From Choanephora cucurbitarum (taxonomy: Eukaryota; Mucoromycota; Mucoromycetes; Mucorales; Choanephoraceae): a stretch of DNA of 64,000 bases. The position numbers were made by a program, and so were the translations under genes. Location of the stretch: the NCBI GenBank assembly GCA_025331435.1, contig JAIWNI010000018.1:124001-188000 (forward strand). Reading direction: 5' to 3'. This document shows, in pieces, positions 13,291 to 24,199 of this stretch; the first letter of the stretch is position 1, and every line of letters begins with the position of its first letter. A model generated the notes under the pieces. It saw only the letters and a list, made by a program, of their open reading frames with translations, had not been told where the DNA came from and searched no databases.

Positions 13291-13863
13291 TTATTTTTTC
13301 TCTGGCACAACTTGTTTTATAACTTTGCAAGGATTTCCTGCTGCCATAACATTATCTGGGATATCTTTTGTAACCACTGCACCAGCACCGATGGTAGTTC
13401 CCTCGCCAATAGTAACGCCTGGAAGGATTATGGCACCACCACCAATCCAAACATTGTCTCCAATAATAACATCTTGGCCAATTTCAACGCCTGTCTTTCG
13501 CAAGGTAGGATCGACAGGATGATTGACTGCATAGATATGCACACCCGGGCCCATAAACACGTTATTGCCTATTCTAATCTTGCCTATATCTAAGAAAATA
13601 CAGTCATAATTCATTTCAAGATCATCACCAAAAAAAATATTGTAGCCATAGTCGCATCGAAAAGGATAATTGATGAAGTTCCTTTCACCATATGATCCAA
13701 ACAACGTGCGTGCAACAGAAGTGCGTTCAGGACCTTGTGGTGTGTTGTTGAAGCTTTTCAGGAGCTCTTGACACTTCTTTCTATCTTCTCGAAGCTCATG
13801 ATAGCCTGCATGATACCATTCGCCTGAAAGCATTTTTTGTTTCTCTGTCTTTTCTTCTGTCAT
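13291..13863 (-). CDS. maltose/galactoside O-acetyltransferase-like hexapeptide acetyltransferase
   Basis: A single exon of 190 residues, the usual size of the bacterial and fungal maltose O-acetyltransferase (Maa/LacA/NodL) family. The N-terminal Mac domain is visible (MLSGEWYHAGYHEL...R..CQELL). A left-handed beta-helix of hexapeptide repeats follows, with IGNNVFMGPGVHIYAVNHP, VIIGDNVWIGGGAIILPGV and the typical ending IPDNVMAAGNPCKVIK. The His in AVNHP is the expected catalytic base. The enzyme would transfer acetyl from acetyl-CoA to a sugar hydroxyl in the cytosol; the substrate cannot be told. The lack of introns beside a neighbour with many introns, and the bacterial look of the family, leave an old horizontal transfer possible but unproven. 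Confidence 0.92.
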   Translation of the reverse strand: MTEEKTEKQKMLSGEWYHAGYHELREDRKKCQELLKSFNNTPQGPERTSVARTLFGSYGERNFINYPFRCDYGYNIFFGDDLEMNYDCIFLDIGKIRIGNNVFMGPGVHIYAVNHPVDPTLRKTGVEIGQDVIIGDNVWIGGGAIILPGVTIGEGTTIGAGAVVTKDIPDNVMAAGNPCKVIKQVVPEKK

Positions 13864-14028
13864 TGTTCAAAAAAAAACATTAAAATAAGAAAGAAAGAGA
13901 AAAAAACGCGAAGCTCGCCTTTTCAATGCCTTCCCAGAGATCTCTGGGAAAGTCAGTTATGAAAGTTACGCAAATTCAATTTAAGGATTTAGCAGATCTA
14001 GATTGTAAACTGATTCATGCTTTATTCA

Positions 14029-17000
14029 TTACTGAGTAACGCCAATATCTTCTCTCATAAAGGCTTCTGAAGAAGGCTCTCTTCCTAAAAAGTCAACTAA
14101 CAGATCCATACCGTCTCTGCAAACATAACGTTAAGACCAGATAATCTCTTAGAGGCCTACAGTTAGTACTTACTTGCTACCGCCCCTTTCTAAGATGTTC
14201 TTTCTGTAAGAATAGCCAACATCAGAAGAGAGTGTATCCTTTTCAAATTTGCTGAAGAACATATCACTGGAGAAAACCTTGGACCACATATAACCATAAT
14301 AGCCTATATTTTGAATTAAATTGTTAGCCAACGCAAAAGGTCAGAAAGTGTTTGGTAAACACATACCAGCATCATAGCCACCCATTAAGTGTCTAAATAA
14401 AGAATGTCAATAATAGGTTATCAATTTTTAAAATACAGATACTTGCCCAAATGCTGCTTGACCACATGAGCCTTCAGGAGCAGGAACTAAGGAGATCTTA
14501 GCACGCAGGTCGTTGTAAACCTCTGAGGTATTCAAGTTTTCATCTAAACCAAGGAACATATTAAGTACAAATAATTTCATCATTAACGCTTGTTACCTAC
14601 CTTCAGATGTATGAACAGTCATATCAAAGATACCAAAGAAAAGTTGACGAAGGTTGAGAATAGCAGCATCTGCATTCTTCGCCTTGACAATTTTTTCAAT
14701 AATTTCGTCTGATATAGGTTCACCGGTCTCGAAGTGAGCAGTAAGATATTTGAGAGATTTATGGTCGTAGCACCAGTTTTCAAGCATCTTTTCAATATAG
14801 ATAGGCAATAATAAGTATCAAAGCCTCACATAGGATAGACATTCGCGACTTACTTGAGAGGGTGCTTCAACGAAATCACCTTCGACGCTGGTTCCGTGGA
14901 ATCGAGCATAACGGGTACGAGAACAGAGATGATGCATAACGTGACCCTGTTGTATTCGTGAACATTTATGAACCATAAGTTTTCATCACATTCTGTTACT
15001 GCCTCTTTGACTTACCAATTCATGAAACAAGGTAACAACTTCATCATGTTTCAACAAGGAAGGCTTGTCAGCGGTGCTACGAAAGAAGAGTGTAAGAAGA
15101 AGTCTTATCACTTCAGCTAAATTGTATTATACTTACGGCTTGGTGAAGTTAGCTACCATGGCAGCAATAGGAGCAACACGCTCTCCATTTTCAGCAATAT
15201 AAGAAGGTTGGAGAGGGAAACAAGCAGCATGAGGGTCTATATGTAATCATTTAAATAGAAAATAGTTAGGTCATGAAACTTTTCATGTCCAAAACTTGCT
15301 TACATTTGTTATCACGGGGAAACAAATCAAGATACATATAGCCAGAGAAGCTTTTGTCTTCGACAGCATCCCAACATTCAAATAACTGAACATCGGGATG
15401 CCAAACAACAGCTTTCTCAGAGGGAACTTTGACAAATTTGAGACCCAAAACCTTTTCATAGATATCCAACATTTCTATAAAGTAAAACAAAGTTAATACG
15501 TGTGTGTGTGCGTGTACTTTCTTTGGCTCTACTTTGGATAGTCTTCTCAAGACTAAAGTATTTCTTGATTTCTTCTTGATCGACAGAATATTCACTTTCG
15601 AGGTGCATACGATGATAGTAGCTAGTATCCCATGCGTTAAGTTTGCCATCATATTCCTCGTTACGAGAAGCTGATATTCAACACAAATGTTAGATGCTTA
15701 TTTGGAGGAGAGGGCTTTTTTTTTGGTCGGACATGTACCTTTTTCTTCCTTTGAGAGTTAGAGAAAAACAAACAAACAAACGACCATTAGTTCAAGTGTT
15801 TCTTGCATTGCCCTGAGACAAGTATACAAAAACTCAAATACCTTTTTAAGCTGCTTGAGGGATTCAATTTCTTTAGCACCGGGTGCATGTAATTTGTCTG
15901 CTAAATCGTTCAAAAACTACATAAATGCAAATGGTGAGATCTCAATACCTATTGACAAGGCCTATCTCTAACCTTTTCAACAGCTTCAACAGTTTTAGCC
16001 ATCTTAACTTCAAGCACATAATCAGCATGAGATTTGTAGCCCAAAATCTATAAAAGTGACACAATGAGTCTAAGCCGATTTCCAGCACTGGGTACAACTT
16101 GCCTTTGCAGCCTTGCGCCTTAATCTCAAAGCCTATTTAAAACTTTAGTAATACAAAGCAAGATAGTCAGCGCTTGAAATACCTCTTCAAGAAGAACAAT
16201 GTTCTCGCGATTACGAGATTCATATGCAGTAGAATGAACCTTACGAGTATTCTCGTTTTTGCATAATTTAAGAACTATTTTTTAAAAGACTAATAAGTAA
16301 TTTTCTCTTAAAAAGGAAATATACTACATACCGGGTTGAACATCTAAATTAGTTCAAAAAGGTACAACAAAAAGAAGGATTAGTTTGCAAGCCAAAGATG
16401 CATTGCCCAGAACAATGCAAAGACAAGAAAAATCACTATTGATTTCCTACCTGGGTACCTGTTTGAAATGGTCAGAAACAGTTCATCATCCGTAGCATTT
16501 CAAATAAACAACAGTACTTACTTCATAGTCAAAATGTATTTGGTAACACCGTTTTCTTCTTCGGTTTTTAATCCATCTAAGAATACAAGGATAATTTAGT
16601 GCTTGCTTTTGTAAAATGATATATATGTATGTTTTTCTTACTCAAGAAGTCGTCATCGAGTCCCTCTAGTTCTTCCTATAGCATCATATTTTGTTCAGGA
16701 TTAGGTAAAAAGCAAGATCTCTATGACAGGACTTACCTTTGTAAATTTGACAGCTACAAACAAATCAGGGCATTTGAGTACACGATACCAAATTGTTATT
16801 AATGAGACTTACTGCTACTTTCGCGAGCCCAGTTCTTGTTGAATTCAATACAAGTCTCACTAAGACGCTTACGAAGTTCTTTAAGCTCGTTTCTTTGCTC
16901 TTCAGGCAAATGAAGACCATTGCGACGATGCATTTTTTGAATCTTCTTTAAGAAACGAGCATCTTCTCCAGAAAGCTCATCCAAATTAGTACTAGAAATG

Positions 17001-17394
17001 TAGCTTGAAATAACTGTGTAAAGATCATGGCGCATGCTCTGCTCAATACTGAATTGATCGTATTTTGTTTCAGCGGCAATGGAGGCTTCACGCACAGCTG
17101 CATCAGGCGAAATTTGGCTAAGCGAACTTACAAGCTGAGCTCGACCTAACATGCAATACAAATTCTCTTAATAATGCCGTATGCAAACCTCAAACATTTA
17201 AACCAACCTGCCAATTCATTTTCAGCTTTTGCTAAACGAGCAACAATGTTCTCATAAGTTTGCTCTTCAGGTTTTAATGCAGCTATTTCGTCATTGACGG
17301 CAAGTTCATGTGCAATAATTTCGTTTGTAATTTGCTCGACTTGCTCTGCATTAATGGAGAAGTCGAGTGAGGGTCGAGGAGCTACTTGGGACAT
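14029..17394 (-). CDS. M3 family zinc oligopeptidase (thimet oligopeptidase / saccharolysin type)
   Basis: About 17 exons; start MSQVAP at 17394, stop TAA at 14029-14031. Exon 1 is 17208-17394 and exon 2 is 16813-17145. Later exons include tiny ones of 17 nt (16737-16753), 8 nt (16451-16458) and 10 nt (15739-15748). Conserved blocks in order: [45 protein letters not shown], the zinc motif HELGH (split by the intron ending near 14946), [35 protein letters not shown] and GGSKDGMDLL. These are the M3A signatures. The enzyme trims short peptides in the cytosol or mitochondria. One intron (16048-16102) uses a GC donor. An in-frame ATG at 17439 would add a hydrophobic 15-residue leader; I prefer the downstream start, which begins like family members. 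Confidence 0.92.
16048..16102 (-). other. GC-AG intron in the M3 peptidase gene
   Basis: On the minus strand the donor reads AAG|GCAAGT and the acceptor TATAG|ATTTTGG, 55 nt apart. Both flanking exons ([10 protein letters not shown] and [11 protein letters not shown]) join in phase 0. A GT donor 4 nt downstream would shift the frame, so the GC donor is required. Confidence 0.75.
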
Positions 17395-20300
17395 ACTGTT
17401 AGTTAAGTGAAGAAAAGCGAAGCAAAATACAACTAGCAAAGCGCGTCTTTTTATTATGCTTTCTAGGTTTCAAATTCAGCTCAATTTTGCTTTAACCCCG
17501 AGTATTTTTGTGAGAAGTATATAATCTTTTTGTTTCTTCCTTACAAGCTTCAGCTTAGAGATCAAATGCGATCGATTCGATGAAGCAAAAAAGAAAAAAA
17601 AAAGATAGAACAAGAAAAAGATCACTAGCAATGATAGCTTGCTAACAAAAAATTGCCTCTTTCCGCTGACTAACTTTTGTCTTTTTACACCAATCATTTC
17701 TTCTTTAAGTTTTGTGGAGCTTGATCAAGCTATAAGTAAATACCCAACTAATTCAAAAAACAAAAGTATAATTGTGACTTACCATTAACTTCTAATAAAC
17801 AACAGCAGTTGAACATTCGGGCACTTTTCTTTACATTTGTCTTTTTATTTTATTCTTATTGTTGAGATAGAAAATGAAATTCAAAACTCAAATATCACCC
17901 AACAAAGATGCAGCAAGACATAAACATAAGGTAAAGGGAGAGAAGAAATGAAGGAGTGAAAAAAAGCATTTCTGATTCAATCAAATATCTTGTTATTATG
18001 AAGATAAATCAGTCAGCTTATATTCATGCATGTATTGAGAAAGCTAAGCTAAAACTCATACAAAAAGAGACAAAATGTAGCGATGCTAAAGCTCACCGAC
18101 AAAGGTTCGACTTGCTTCTTGCCAACGCATGCTGTATCTTTTTCTCTCGACTCTATCGCCAACTCGAGCGAAAAAGAAAGTATCGACTTTGATTGATGGT
18201 TCACTTTATGATCCTGTAACTTTTAGGAGCAATAATTATGATTTTAACTTTACCCGTTTAACTTTACTATAAATAACGCCGTAGATCCTCGCCAACATTC
18301 ACTCAATCAAGTTTGTAATTCCATTTCAAAGTGAAGAATAAATGATTGTATTTACAATATCAATGCATACAGACGTAAGCAGAAAATATTAAGAGGAAAC
18401 GAAGAAAAACGAAAGAGAGCGTTTCAAAGGGATTATGATGGCCCTAAATGTCCGAATTGCACAAAATCAATTAGCAGACGAGTCAATTAAAAGAAAATCA
18501 ACCCGATTTTAGAAAGCATACACCATTGCCAGAAAAGGTGAAGACTATTCAATAAGTACTTTCTAACATATGTATGCTTTTCTAATTTGCAACAATTTCC
18601 TTAATCATACTGTCTTTCAAAAATATGGAAAGCTTGTACCAGTCCCAATGTTGAAGCTTCTTCCATAATTTTCCAACTAACCTAAGTTTCTCTTAAAAGA
18701 CAATCAGATTTGAAAAGCTTTCCGCGAGAAAAGAGTAACTCATGACATGTTTGCAGTTGTTATCTCAAAAGCGTTACGATAGAATGCTTTTCCTGCTTAT
18801 TATCTATTAATTCGATGGCAAATCACAGCAAATAAAGCAATCAAATAGCATCGTACAATGATGAAATGCGGTATTACTATAAAGTAATCCACTCATTATA
18901 TACTACAAGTTTTGACACTCCCCTTCATCTTTTTGTTTGATACACGATAATGAAAGGCTGAGATAAATAACATTGCTACCCTGATCTACGAGTTGAGCAA
19001 TTTTAGCTTTCAATCTTTCATATAGTGCACTTCTATAAGAATCAGCTGAAAGTAAGCTCAAGGCTTATCAAGCACATATACATTATGCATCTTAATTGGT
19101 ATATTACCTTTTGGAGCTGACTTTGTTGATCAAATGAGTCAACTTATTTGAACTCTTGCTATTGCATTGGGTTTGATAAACTTTTCTCTTGTATTTTCAT
19201 AACTAGAATAACAAAAAAAATTCCAACGAAATTTTTCTCATAAGAAAGTCCAAGAAACATATAAGCTGAATTTCATGAACTAGGTCTTCTTTGGATTTTT
19301 ATATTGAATTTATTGCTTATTATTAGCAGTGAATATCAATTAGTTACCAACAGGAATCTTGGCTTGCAGACAAAATGATGCCTATAGCAGTGAAAAAAAA
19401 TTATCCATGAGTCTTTACATCAAATCAGACATGAAACGCTTAGCCTGTTAAATACGTAAATCTGCGCGAGTCATGTCTCTCATTTTATTCTGTTATTAGA
19501 CTTTACTTTAGGCTAACATACCAGTAAAATCAAGTTATATCAATTGAAGCACAAGATCTAAATCGCAAAACAAAACACTATACACAGTGCTGTACAACAC
19601 AACAGAATTATATGTTATCTCTCTCTACCTAGACTCAGAAAGTGATAAGACATCTTATAGAGTAATACATTTGAGTGCTTCATGTGATATTCACGGTATA
19701 ACTTATAACAATAATAAAGTCAATCAGACCGAAAATAAGCCGTCTTTTATTCATATCAAATTATTCTCTTATTTATATAAAACTAGATGACTTCTTATCA
19801 AACTGAGAAAGTTGGCTTATCTCATTCTCTAAGCACAGACACCTTAAAGGATGAGATATTAATTTATGTGATGATTTATCTGACCCTGAACAAGGATGGC
19901 TCATAGCTAAGTACGTGCATAGACCCAAAGCGCTCCTTTGGTCTGTGCTTGCACCTGTGATTAAAACTATGAGTAACCGCTCATGTCGGCTTGTATGTGG
20001 CACCTTTATGATTCAAGTGACAGATATAATGAGAGTTTTGCATCATGCAATCTTAGTGTTTTTCGTTATAATTAAAGATAACAGGACATAATTCGGTAAT
20101 AAGCATGAGAAAATAACACTAAGTGCTTTCAGGTTCAGGCCAATGGTAATAGAGAGGCAAATCAAAGTAATCCCAGCTTTACAGTAGTAACTTCCTATTG
20201 TGTTAACCAATTTAGATCAAGATAGTTAGTAGCCAAACGTGAAGAACTTTTTTTATGATATCTGTTCAGTACATTGAGGTAATCCATATGAACTAAATTG

Positions 20301-20539
20301 AACATCCATGCAAACGTAATTAACAAGAACAAAGAAGATGAAGACCTACAACAATGGCATGAAGACAAGCGAAGAAATGCATTTGCAAGTTCATCATATA
20401 GCATCTTGACGTATTCTTAAGAAAAATAACCAGAAAAAATTAGGCTCAGCCCTTCGGTTCGAACATTTGCCGGACTTTTGCCGGATTTTCAAATTCGGCA
20501 TTAGAATGTGTACCTGTAAGCTGATTTTACTAATATCAG
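17395..20539. other. gene-poor intergenic region
   Basis: About 3.1 kb of AT-rich sequence between the peptidase start and the LINE 3' flank. The part next to 17395 should hold the peptidase promoter and 5' UTR. Minus-strand fragments at 19773-20003 and 20195-20404 look faintly coding but are broken and unrecognised. No RNA gene seen. Confidence 0.5.
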
Positions 20540-20554
20540 CCGGCCTTAGCTCAG
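20540..20554 (+). repeat. 15-bp copy of the tRNA-Tyr 5' end (probable target-site duplication, left)
   Basis: CCGGCCTTAGCTCAG here is identical to bases 1-15 of the tRNA-Tyr gene at 25345-25359. The two copies bracket the LINE. The match stops abruptly on both sides, which fits a target-site duplication made by LINE insertion. A truncated tRNA relic is the alternative. Confidence 0.6.
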
Positions 20555-20834
20555 GTGAAACATTATATTTTATTATATACAACAATTCTTTGGGCAACTC
20601 TATGGAGCATAAGCCGAATTGGATGAACTAAACTAAATAAAAGAGTGGGAAAAAGTACAAAAAACCCAGCAGAAAAACGAACAAAAGGGAAAAGAGGAAA
20701 CAGAAGGACAGGAAGAGAGAGCAACAGAGTACTGAGACAACTTTAGAGCCCAAAGGCAGCACCAACGGATGGGAACTTTGATAATCACTTACCACCGTGG
20801 TTGCGCAGTGAGCAGGCTAAAGAGGTCATTTTGT

Positions 20835-23800
20835 CTATGGAGAGATCGGAGGAGAAGGAGGAGGAGGAGGAGGAAGCCATGATCCATTTGGATCAGGTTC
20901 TGGAGCGATGGTAGCAAGAGGATGCACCAGAGAGTCTATTGCATGAAGCAATTGGAGAAGAGAGGACCAAAAAGGAGGAGGACCAGTGGAAGCCTTTACA
21001 GGCAGAGAGTTGAGGGCATGGTCGATCGGATGAACGCCAGCCGGAGGAGAAGGGAGGTCGAAAAAGAGGGATGGATCAAGTGCACTACAAGACAAGAAAT
21101 GATCTCTTGAAATGTAGGCACCGGAGAGGCAGGGACATTCTTCACGAAGATTCGCAAAGCGACCAAGACGCCAACGAACAAGCCTACTGCGAGCAGTAGT
21201 TGTCATTGGGAGGTAGAGGATTGGATCCGGCTTTGAAGTGCACGGACGACAGGCACGCAAGAGGACAGCACGGCCACGAGAAGCTTGAGTTGCCATTTGG
21301 CGGTTGAACTGATCCTGCCAATATCGCCTAAAGTGAGCACGAAGCTCAACATTAGAGACAGGCGGTGGATCAGGGAGAGAGAGGTAGAGAGCATTCTGTT
21401 GAAGAAGCTTAGAGAGGCGAGGGTACCGTAGTTGATCACGTAAGAGCACAAGCAAGCAGTCATCAGGGAGGTATTGTACACGAAGGACGTACCTTGTGAC
21501 AAGGACATTGTACCTATGAATCATGGCAGGCAGGCAAGTGATGTGTTTTGCTACTTGAAACCAAGAGCCACCAATGAACATACGGACCAGCCGGTTTTGA
21601 AGGTCATCGAGCTGTTTCATATCTGAAGAGGAGATACGGGCAATAGCCAGGCCATACTCTATCTTGGGACGGATAAAGCAGGCATACAGTCGAGAGGACA
21701 GGAGGAGAGAGAAGCCGTTACGGTGGACACCTACTGAGACCAGCAGGGCCATGGTCTTGACAGCCTTAGCTGCACGAAAAGAGACAAGATCTGGACCAGA
21801 AATGCCCTTTGAGCGAAAAGGTACACCGAGGTATACAAATTCGTCAACGAGCGGTAACGGTTCATCGTACAACGTCAATCGTGGGCCATCAGGTCGTGCG
21901 TTGAGGACAGCACATTTAGACGGACTCCAGCGATATCCGAGGGAGCGAGAATGCTCAGCAGCAATGTTCAGCATCCGTTGGACCTGACTACGAGAGCCAA
22001 TGATCGCAACGTCGTCCGCAAAAAGAAGACAATTCAGAGGAATTGGAGAGGTAGAAGGCGAACCAGGTGGACATACCAAAGTAGTACCAGCCGAGGCAGC
22101 AGAGCGAAGCGCAGAGGGAAGAGAGTTGATGTACAGAGAGTACAGATGCGGGGAGAGAACAGAGCCTTGGAGAACACCAGTGACAGGAGAGAAAGGCGCA
22201 GAGGAATGGTTAGCGATCAGCACCGAAATCTGAACGTCATCAAACAAGTTGATGAGCAATCCGAGAAGTGGGCGAGGTAGAGAAGAATCAGCCAGAGCAT
22301 TCCAGATGACACGTCGGTCAACAGTGTCATAAGCAGCCTTGATGTCAAGGAAAGCAACCACAGGACGGCAATGATTGGTAAGCAGGTAGTCATGCATCAA
22401 GTCATGCAAGCAGAGGGCTTGATCCAGAGGGCTACGCTGCGGGCGAAAGCCACCTTGCGCAATGTCAAGTGGAGGCGAGTGTTCATAGAGACAGTCAGAG
22501 ATGGCAAACTCAAAGAGCTTACGCATAACCGACGTCAGAGAGATTGGCCGATAGTTTGCAGGATCAGAGGGATCGTTTTTCTTGTGTATCGGAAATACAC
22601 TGGCTAGACGCCAGAGAGAAGGAGTGTAAGACCATTGATAACACAGAGAGAAGAAGAGAGAGAGGAGCGGGGCAAGGTCCGTTGCAACGGCCTTCAGCAT
22701 TTCTGCTTTCAGGTGATCGCTACCCGGTGCCTTGCGTAGAGGTAACCGCTTGATGTGATCCATGATAGCATCTACAGAGAAAATGTCCAAATCATCAGGC
22801 AGAGCAAAAGGAAGCAAACTATCGTGAGGTGGTGGAGAGGCGGGGCGAGCGTCAGGCGCAGGCAAAAGGGAACCGTTGTAGACAGTGGCCAAGTGAGAGG
22901 CCATGGTATCCACTGATGCAGCAGGACCGTCAGGATGAGCATAGGTAGATGAGCAGTCACGACGCCTTTTTATCCTTGAAAGAGTGGCCGTAGCTTTAGA
23001 GAAATCTTTTTCAAGTTGGGCACAGAAATTCTTCCAAGAGAGACGTTTTGCCTTTGATACTAGACGACGAAAAGAACGATGGGCATCAAGATGCTTTGAC
23101 CACCAGTACGCTTTGTCAATGCCTAGGGCATGACGCCACATACTATAACAGCGATCGCGTTCACGAGCAGCAGACTCGATTTCAGAAGTCCAGTACTTCT
23201 TCCACCACTTACCAGACCGAGGTGCTCTCACACCAACCGATCCATCCAAGGAATCGTAGAAGCACTCATTAAGAGTAGCATTCAGACCATCAATGTCAGG
23301 GCGGCATGTAGGAGGAGAAGCAACCAGAGCGGACAGCGCATCACCCAAGGGCGAGACACTAGTCCTAAACCTGGACCTAAACAGAGCTAGCGGTTCCGTG
23401 TCTTGCAAGCGAGACAGGTTCCAAAGCCGTCTAGGAGCCAAGGTTGGCGCCGAAGCACCAGCAGCCACAGACGCATAGTCGAAAGACAGAGTCAACAATC
23501 TATGGTCAGAGCCAAGAGACAAGTCTGATTCTACCACGATCTGAGCCGAACGCATATCCTTTGCAGGTATATTTGTTACGAACAGATCGATGATGCTACT
23601 CACTTCCCTTTCACGCCGAAACGTAGAAAAGGTAGCAACACCTGGAGAAAGAGACGAGTTGAGCACAGCCAACCCACATTGTTCAAGCCATGTTGCCATA
23701 GCAAGTCCACGGGGATTGGTAGCGGAATCACCGGTAAGAGCACCAAAACGAGCATTGAAGTCACCACAGATAATGGAGTCAGAGTGAAGGGGGATTTGTT

Positions 23801-24197
23801 GTAAAGCGGATAGCACCAGATCATTAGAGATACTGGGTGGAAAATAAACACAATGCACATTGACCTTATCAATTTTCAAAGAAAGAGTGTATGCATTGAG
23901 AGAGGGAAGTTGAGAGACAGAGAGTTGACAATGAGGAGAGATGAGTGCCGAAACACCACCAGAACCACGGTTGTTTGCGTTTATTAGCTTCTTGCCATAG
24001 AGATGGTACTGAGACCACTCAACTGGAAGAAAGCCAGATGTGAGCCAAGTTTCTGTCACAAAGAGGACATCGGTGTGGAGGACATGGGATAGGACATCGT
24101 GGATGGTTGAGGCCCGAAGGCCATTAGCATTCCAGATGCTTAGAGAGAAGGAGCGGAGAGGGGTGGGTATAGAGAAAGGATCTGTAAGAGGACTCAT
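20835..24197 (-). CDS. LINE ORF2: apurinic endonuclease + reverse transcriptase
   Basis: 1,120 residues, uninterrupted. An APE endonuclease fills roughly the first 240 residues: IWNANGL, ETW, CGDFNARFG and the SDHRLL catalytic end are all present. The reverse transcriptase follows (about 460-760) with APGSDHLKAEMLKA, NYRPISLTSVMRKLFE, AFLDIKAAYDTVD, GVLQGSVLSPHLYSLYINSL and the active site LLFADDVAI. A C-terminal Cys/His cluster (ECPCLSG...RDHFLSC) lies near residue 1030, as in many APE LINEs. No RNase H domain is seen. All catalytic residues look intact. It starts with the ATG inside TAATG at the ORF1 stop, so translation probably depends on reinitiation after ORF1. Confidence 0.95.
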   Translation of the reverse strand: MSPLTDPFSIPTPLRSFSLSIWNANGLRASTIHDVLSHVLHTDVLFVTETWLTSGFLPVEWSQYHLYGKKLINANNRGSGGVSALISPHCQLSVSQLPSLNAYTLSLKIDKVNVHCVYFPPSISNDLVLSALQQIPLHSDSIICGDFNARFGALTGDSATNPRGLAMATWLEQCGLAVLNSSLSPGVATFSTFRREREVSSIIDLFVTNIPAKDMRSAQIVVESDLSLGSDHRLLTLSFDYASVAAGASAPTLAPRRLWNLSRLQDTEPLALFRSRFRTSVSPLGDALSALVASPPTCRPDIDGLNATLNECFYDSLDGSVGVRAPRSGKWWKKYWTSEIESAARERDRCYSMWRHALGIDKAYWWSKHLDAHRSFRRLVSKAKRLSWKNFCAQLEKDFSKATATLSRIKRRRDCSSTYAHPDGPAASVDTMASHLATVYNGSLLPAPDARPASPPPHDSLLPFALPDDLDIFSVDAIMDHIKRLPLRKAPGSDHLKAEMLKAVATDLAPLLSLFFSLCYQWSYTPSLWRLASVFPIHKKNDPSDPANYRPISLTSVMRKLFEFAISDCLYEHSPPLDIAQGGFRPQRSPLDQALCLHDLMHDYLLTNHCRPVVAFLDIKAAYDTVDRRVIWNALADSSLPRPLLGLLINLFDDVQISVLIANHSSAPFSPVTGVLQGSVLSPHLYSLYINSLPSALRSAASAGTTLVCPPGSPSTSPIPLNCLLFADDVAIIGSRSQVQRMLNIAAEHSRSLGYRWSPSKCAVLNARPDGPRLTLYDEPLPLVDEFVYLGVPFRSKGISGPDLVSFRAAKAVKTMALLVSVGVHRNGFSLLLSSRLYACFIRPKIEYGLAIARISSSDMKQLDDLQNRLVRMFIGGSWFQVAKHITCLPAMIHRYNVLVTRYVLRVQYLPDDCLLVLLRDQLRYPRLSKLLQQNALYLSLPDPPPVSNVELRAHFRRYWQDQFNRQMATQASRGRAVLLRACRPCTSKPDPILYLPMTTTARSRLVRWRLGRFANLREECPCLSGAYISRDHFLSCSALDPSLFFDLPSPPAGVHPIDHALNSLPVKASTGPPPFWSSLLQLLHAIDSLVHPLATIAPEPDPNGSWLPPPPPPSPPISP

Positions 24198-24199
24198 TA
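24195..24199 (-). promoter_or_regulatory. TAATG stop-start overlap between LINE ORF1 and ORF2
   Basis: The TAA stop of ORF1 and the ATG of ORF2 share the central A (24197). The same arrangement drives termination-reinitiation of ORF2 in the silkworm LINE SART1. Here it is read directly from the sequence; function is inferred. Confidence 0.8.

Noticed and set aside
17395..17439. Upstream ATG adding a hydrophobic leader to the M3 peptidase
   Set aside because: The family is normally cytosolic or mitochondrial without a signal peptide, and MSQVAP at 17394 gives a usual N-terminus.
17956..18192. 78-codon plus-strand frame
   Set aside because: Lys-rich chance frame in AT-rich DNA; no family features.
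20455..20500. GGTTCGAA followed by GCCGGA repeats, like a tRNA T arm
   Set aside because: The acceptor, D and anticodon arms cannot be completed around it, so it is not a tRNA gene. It may be chance or a very old relic.
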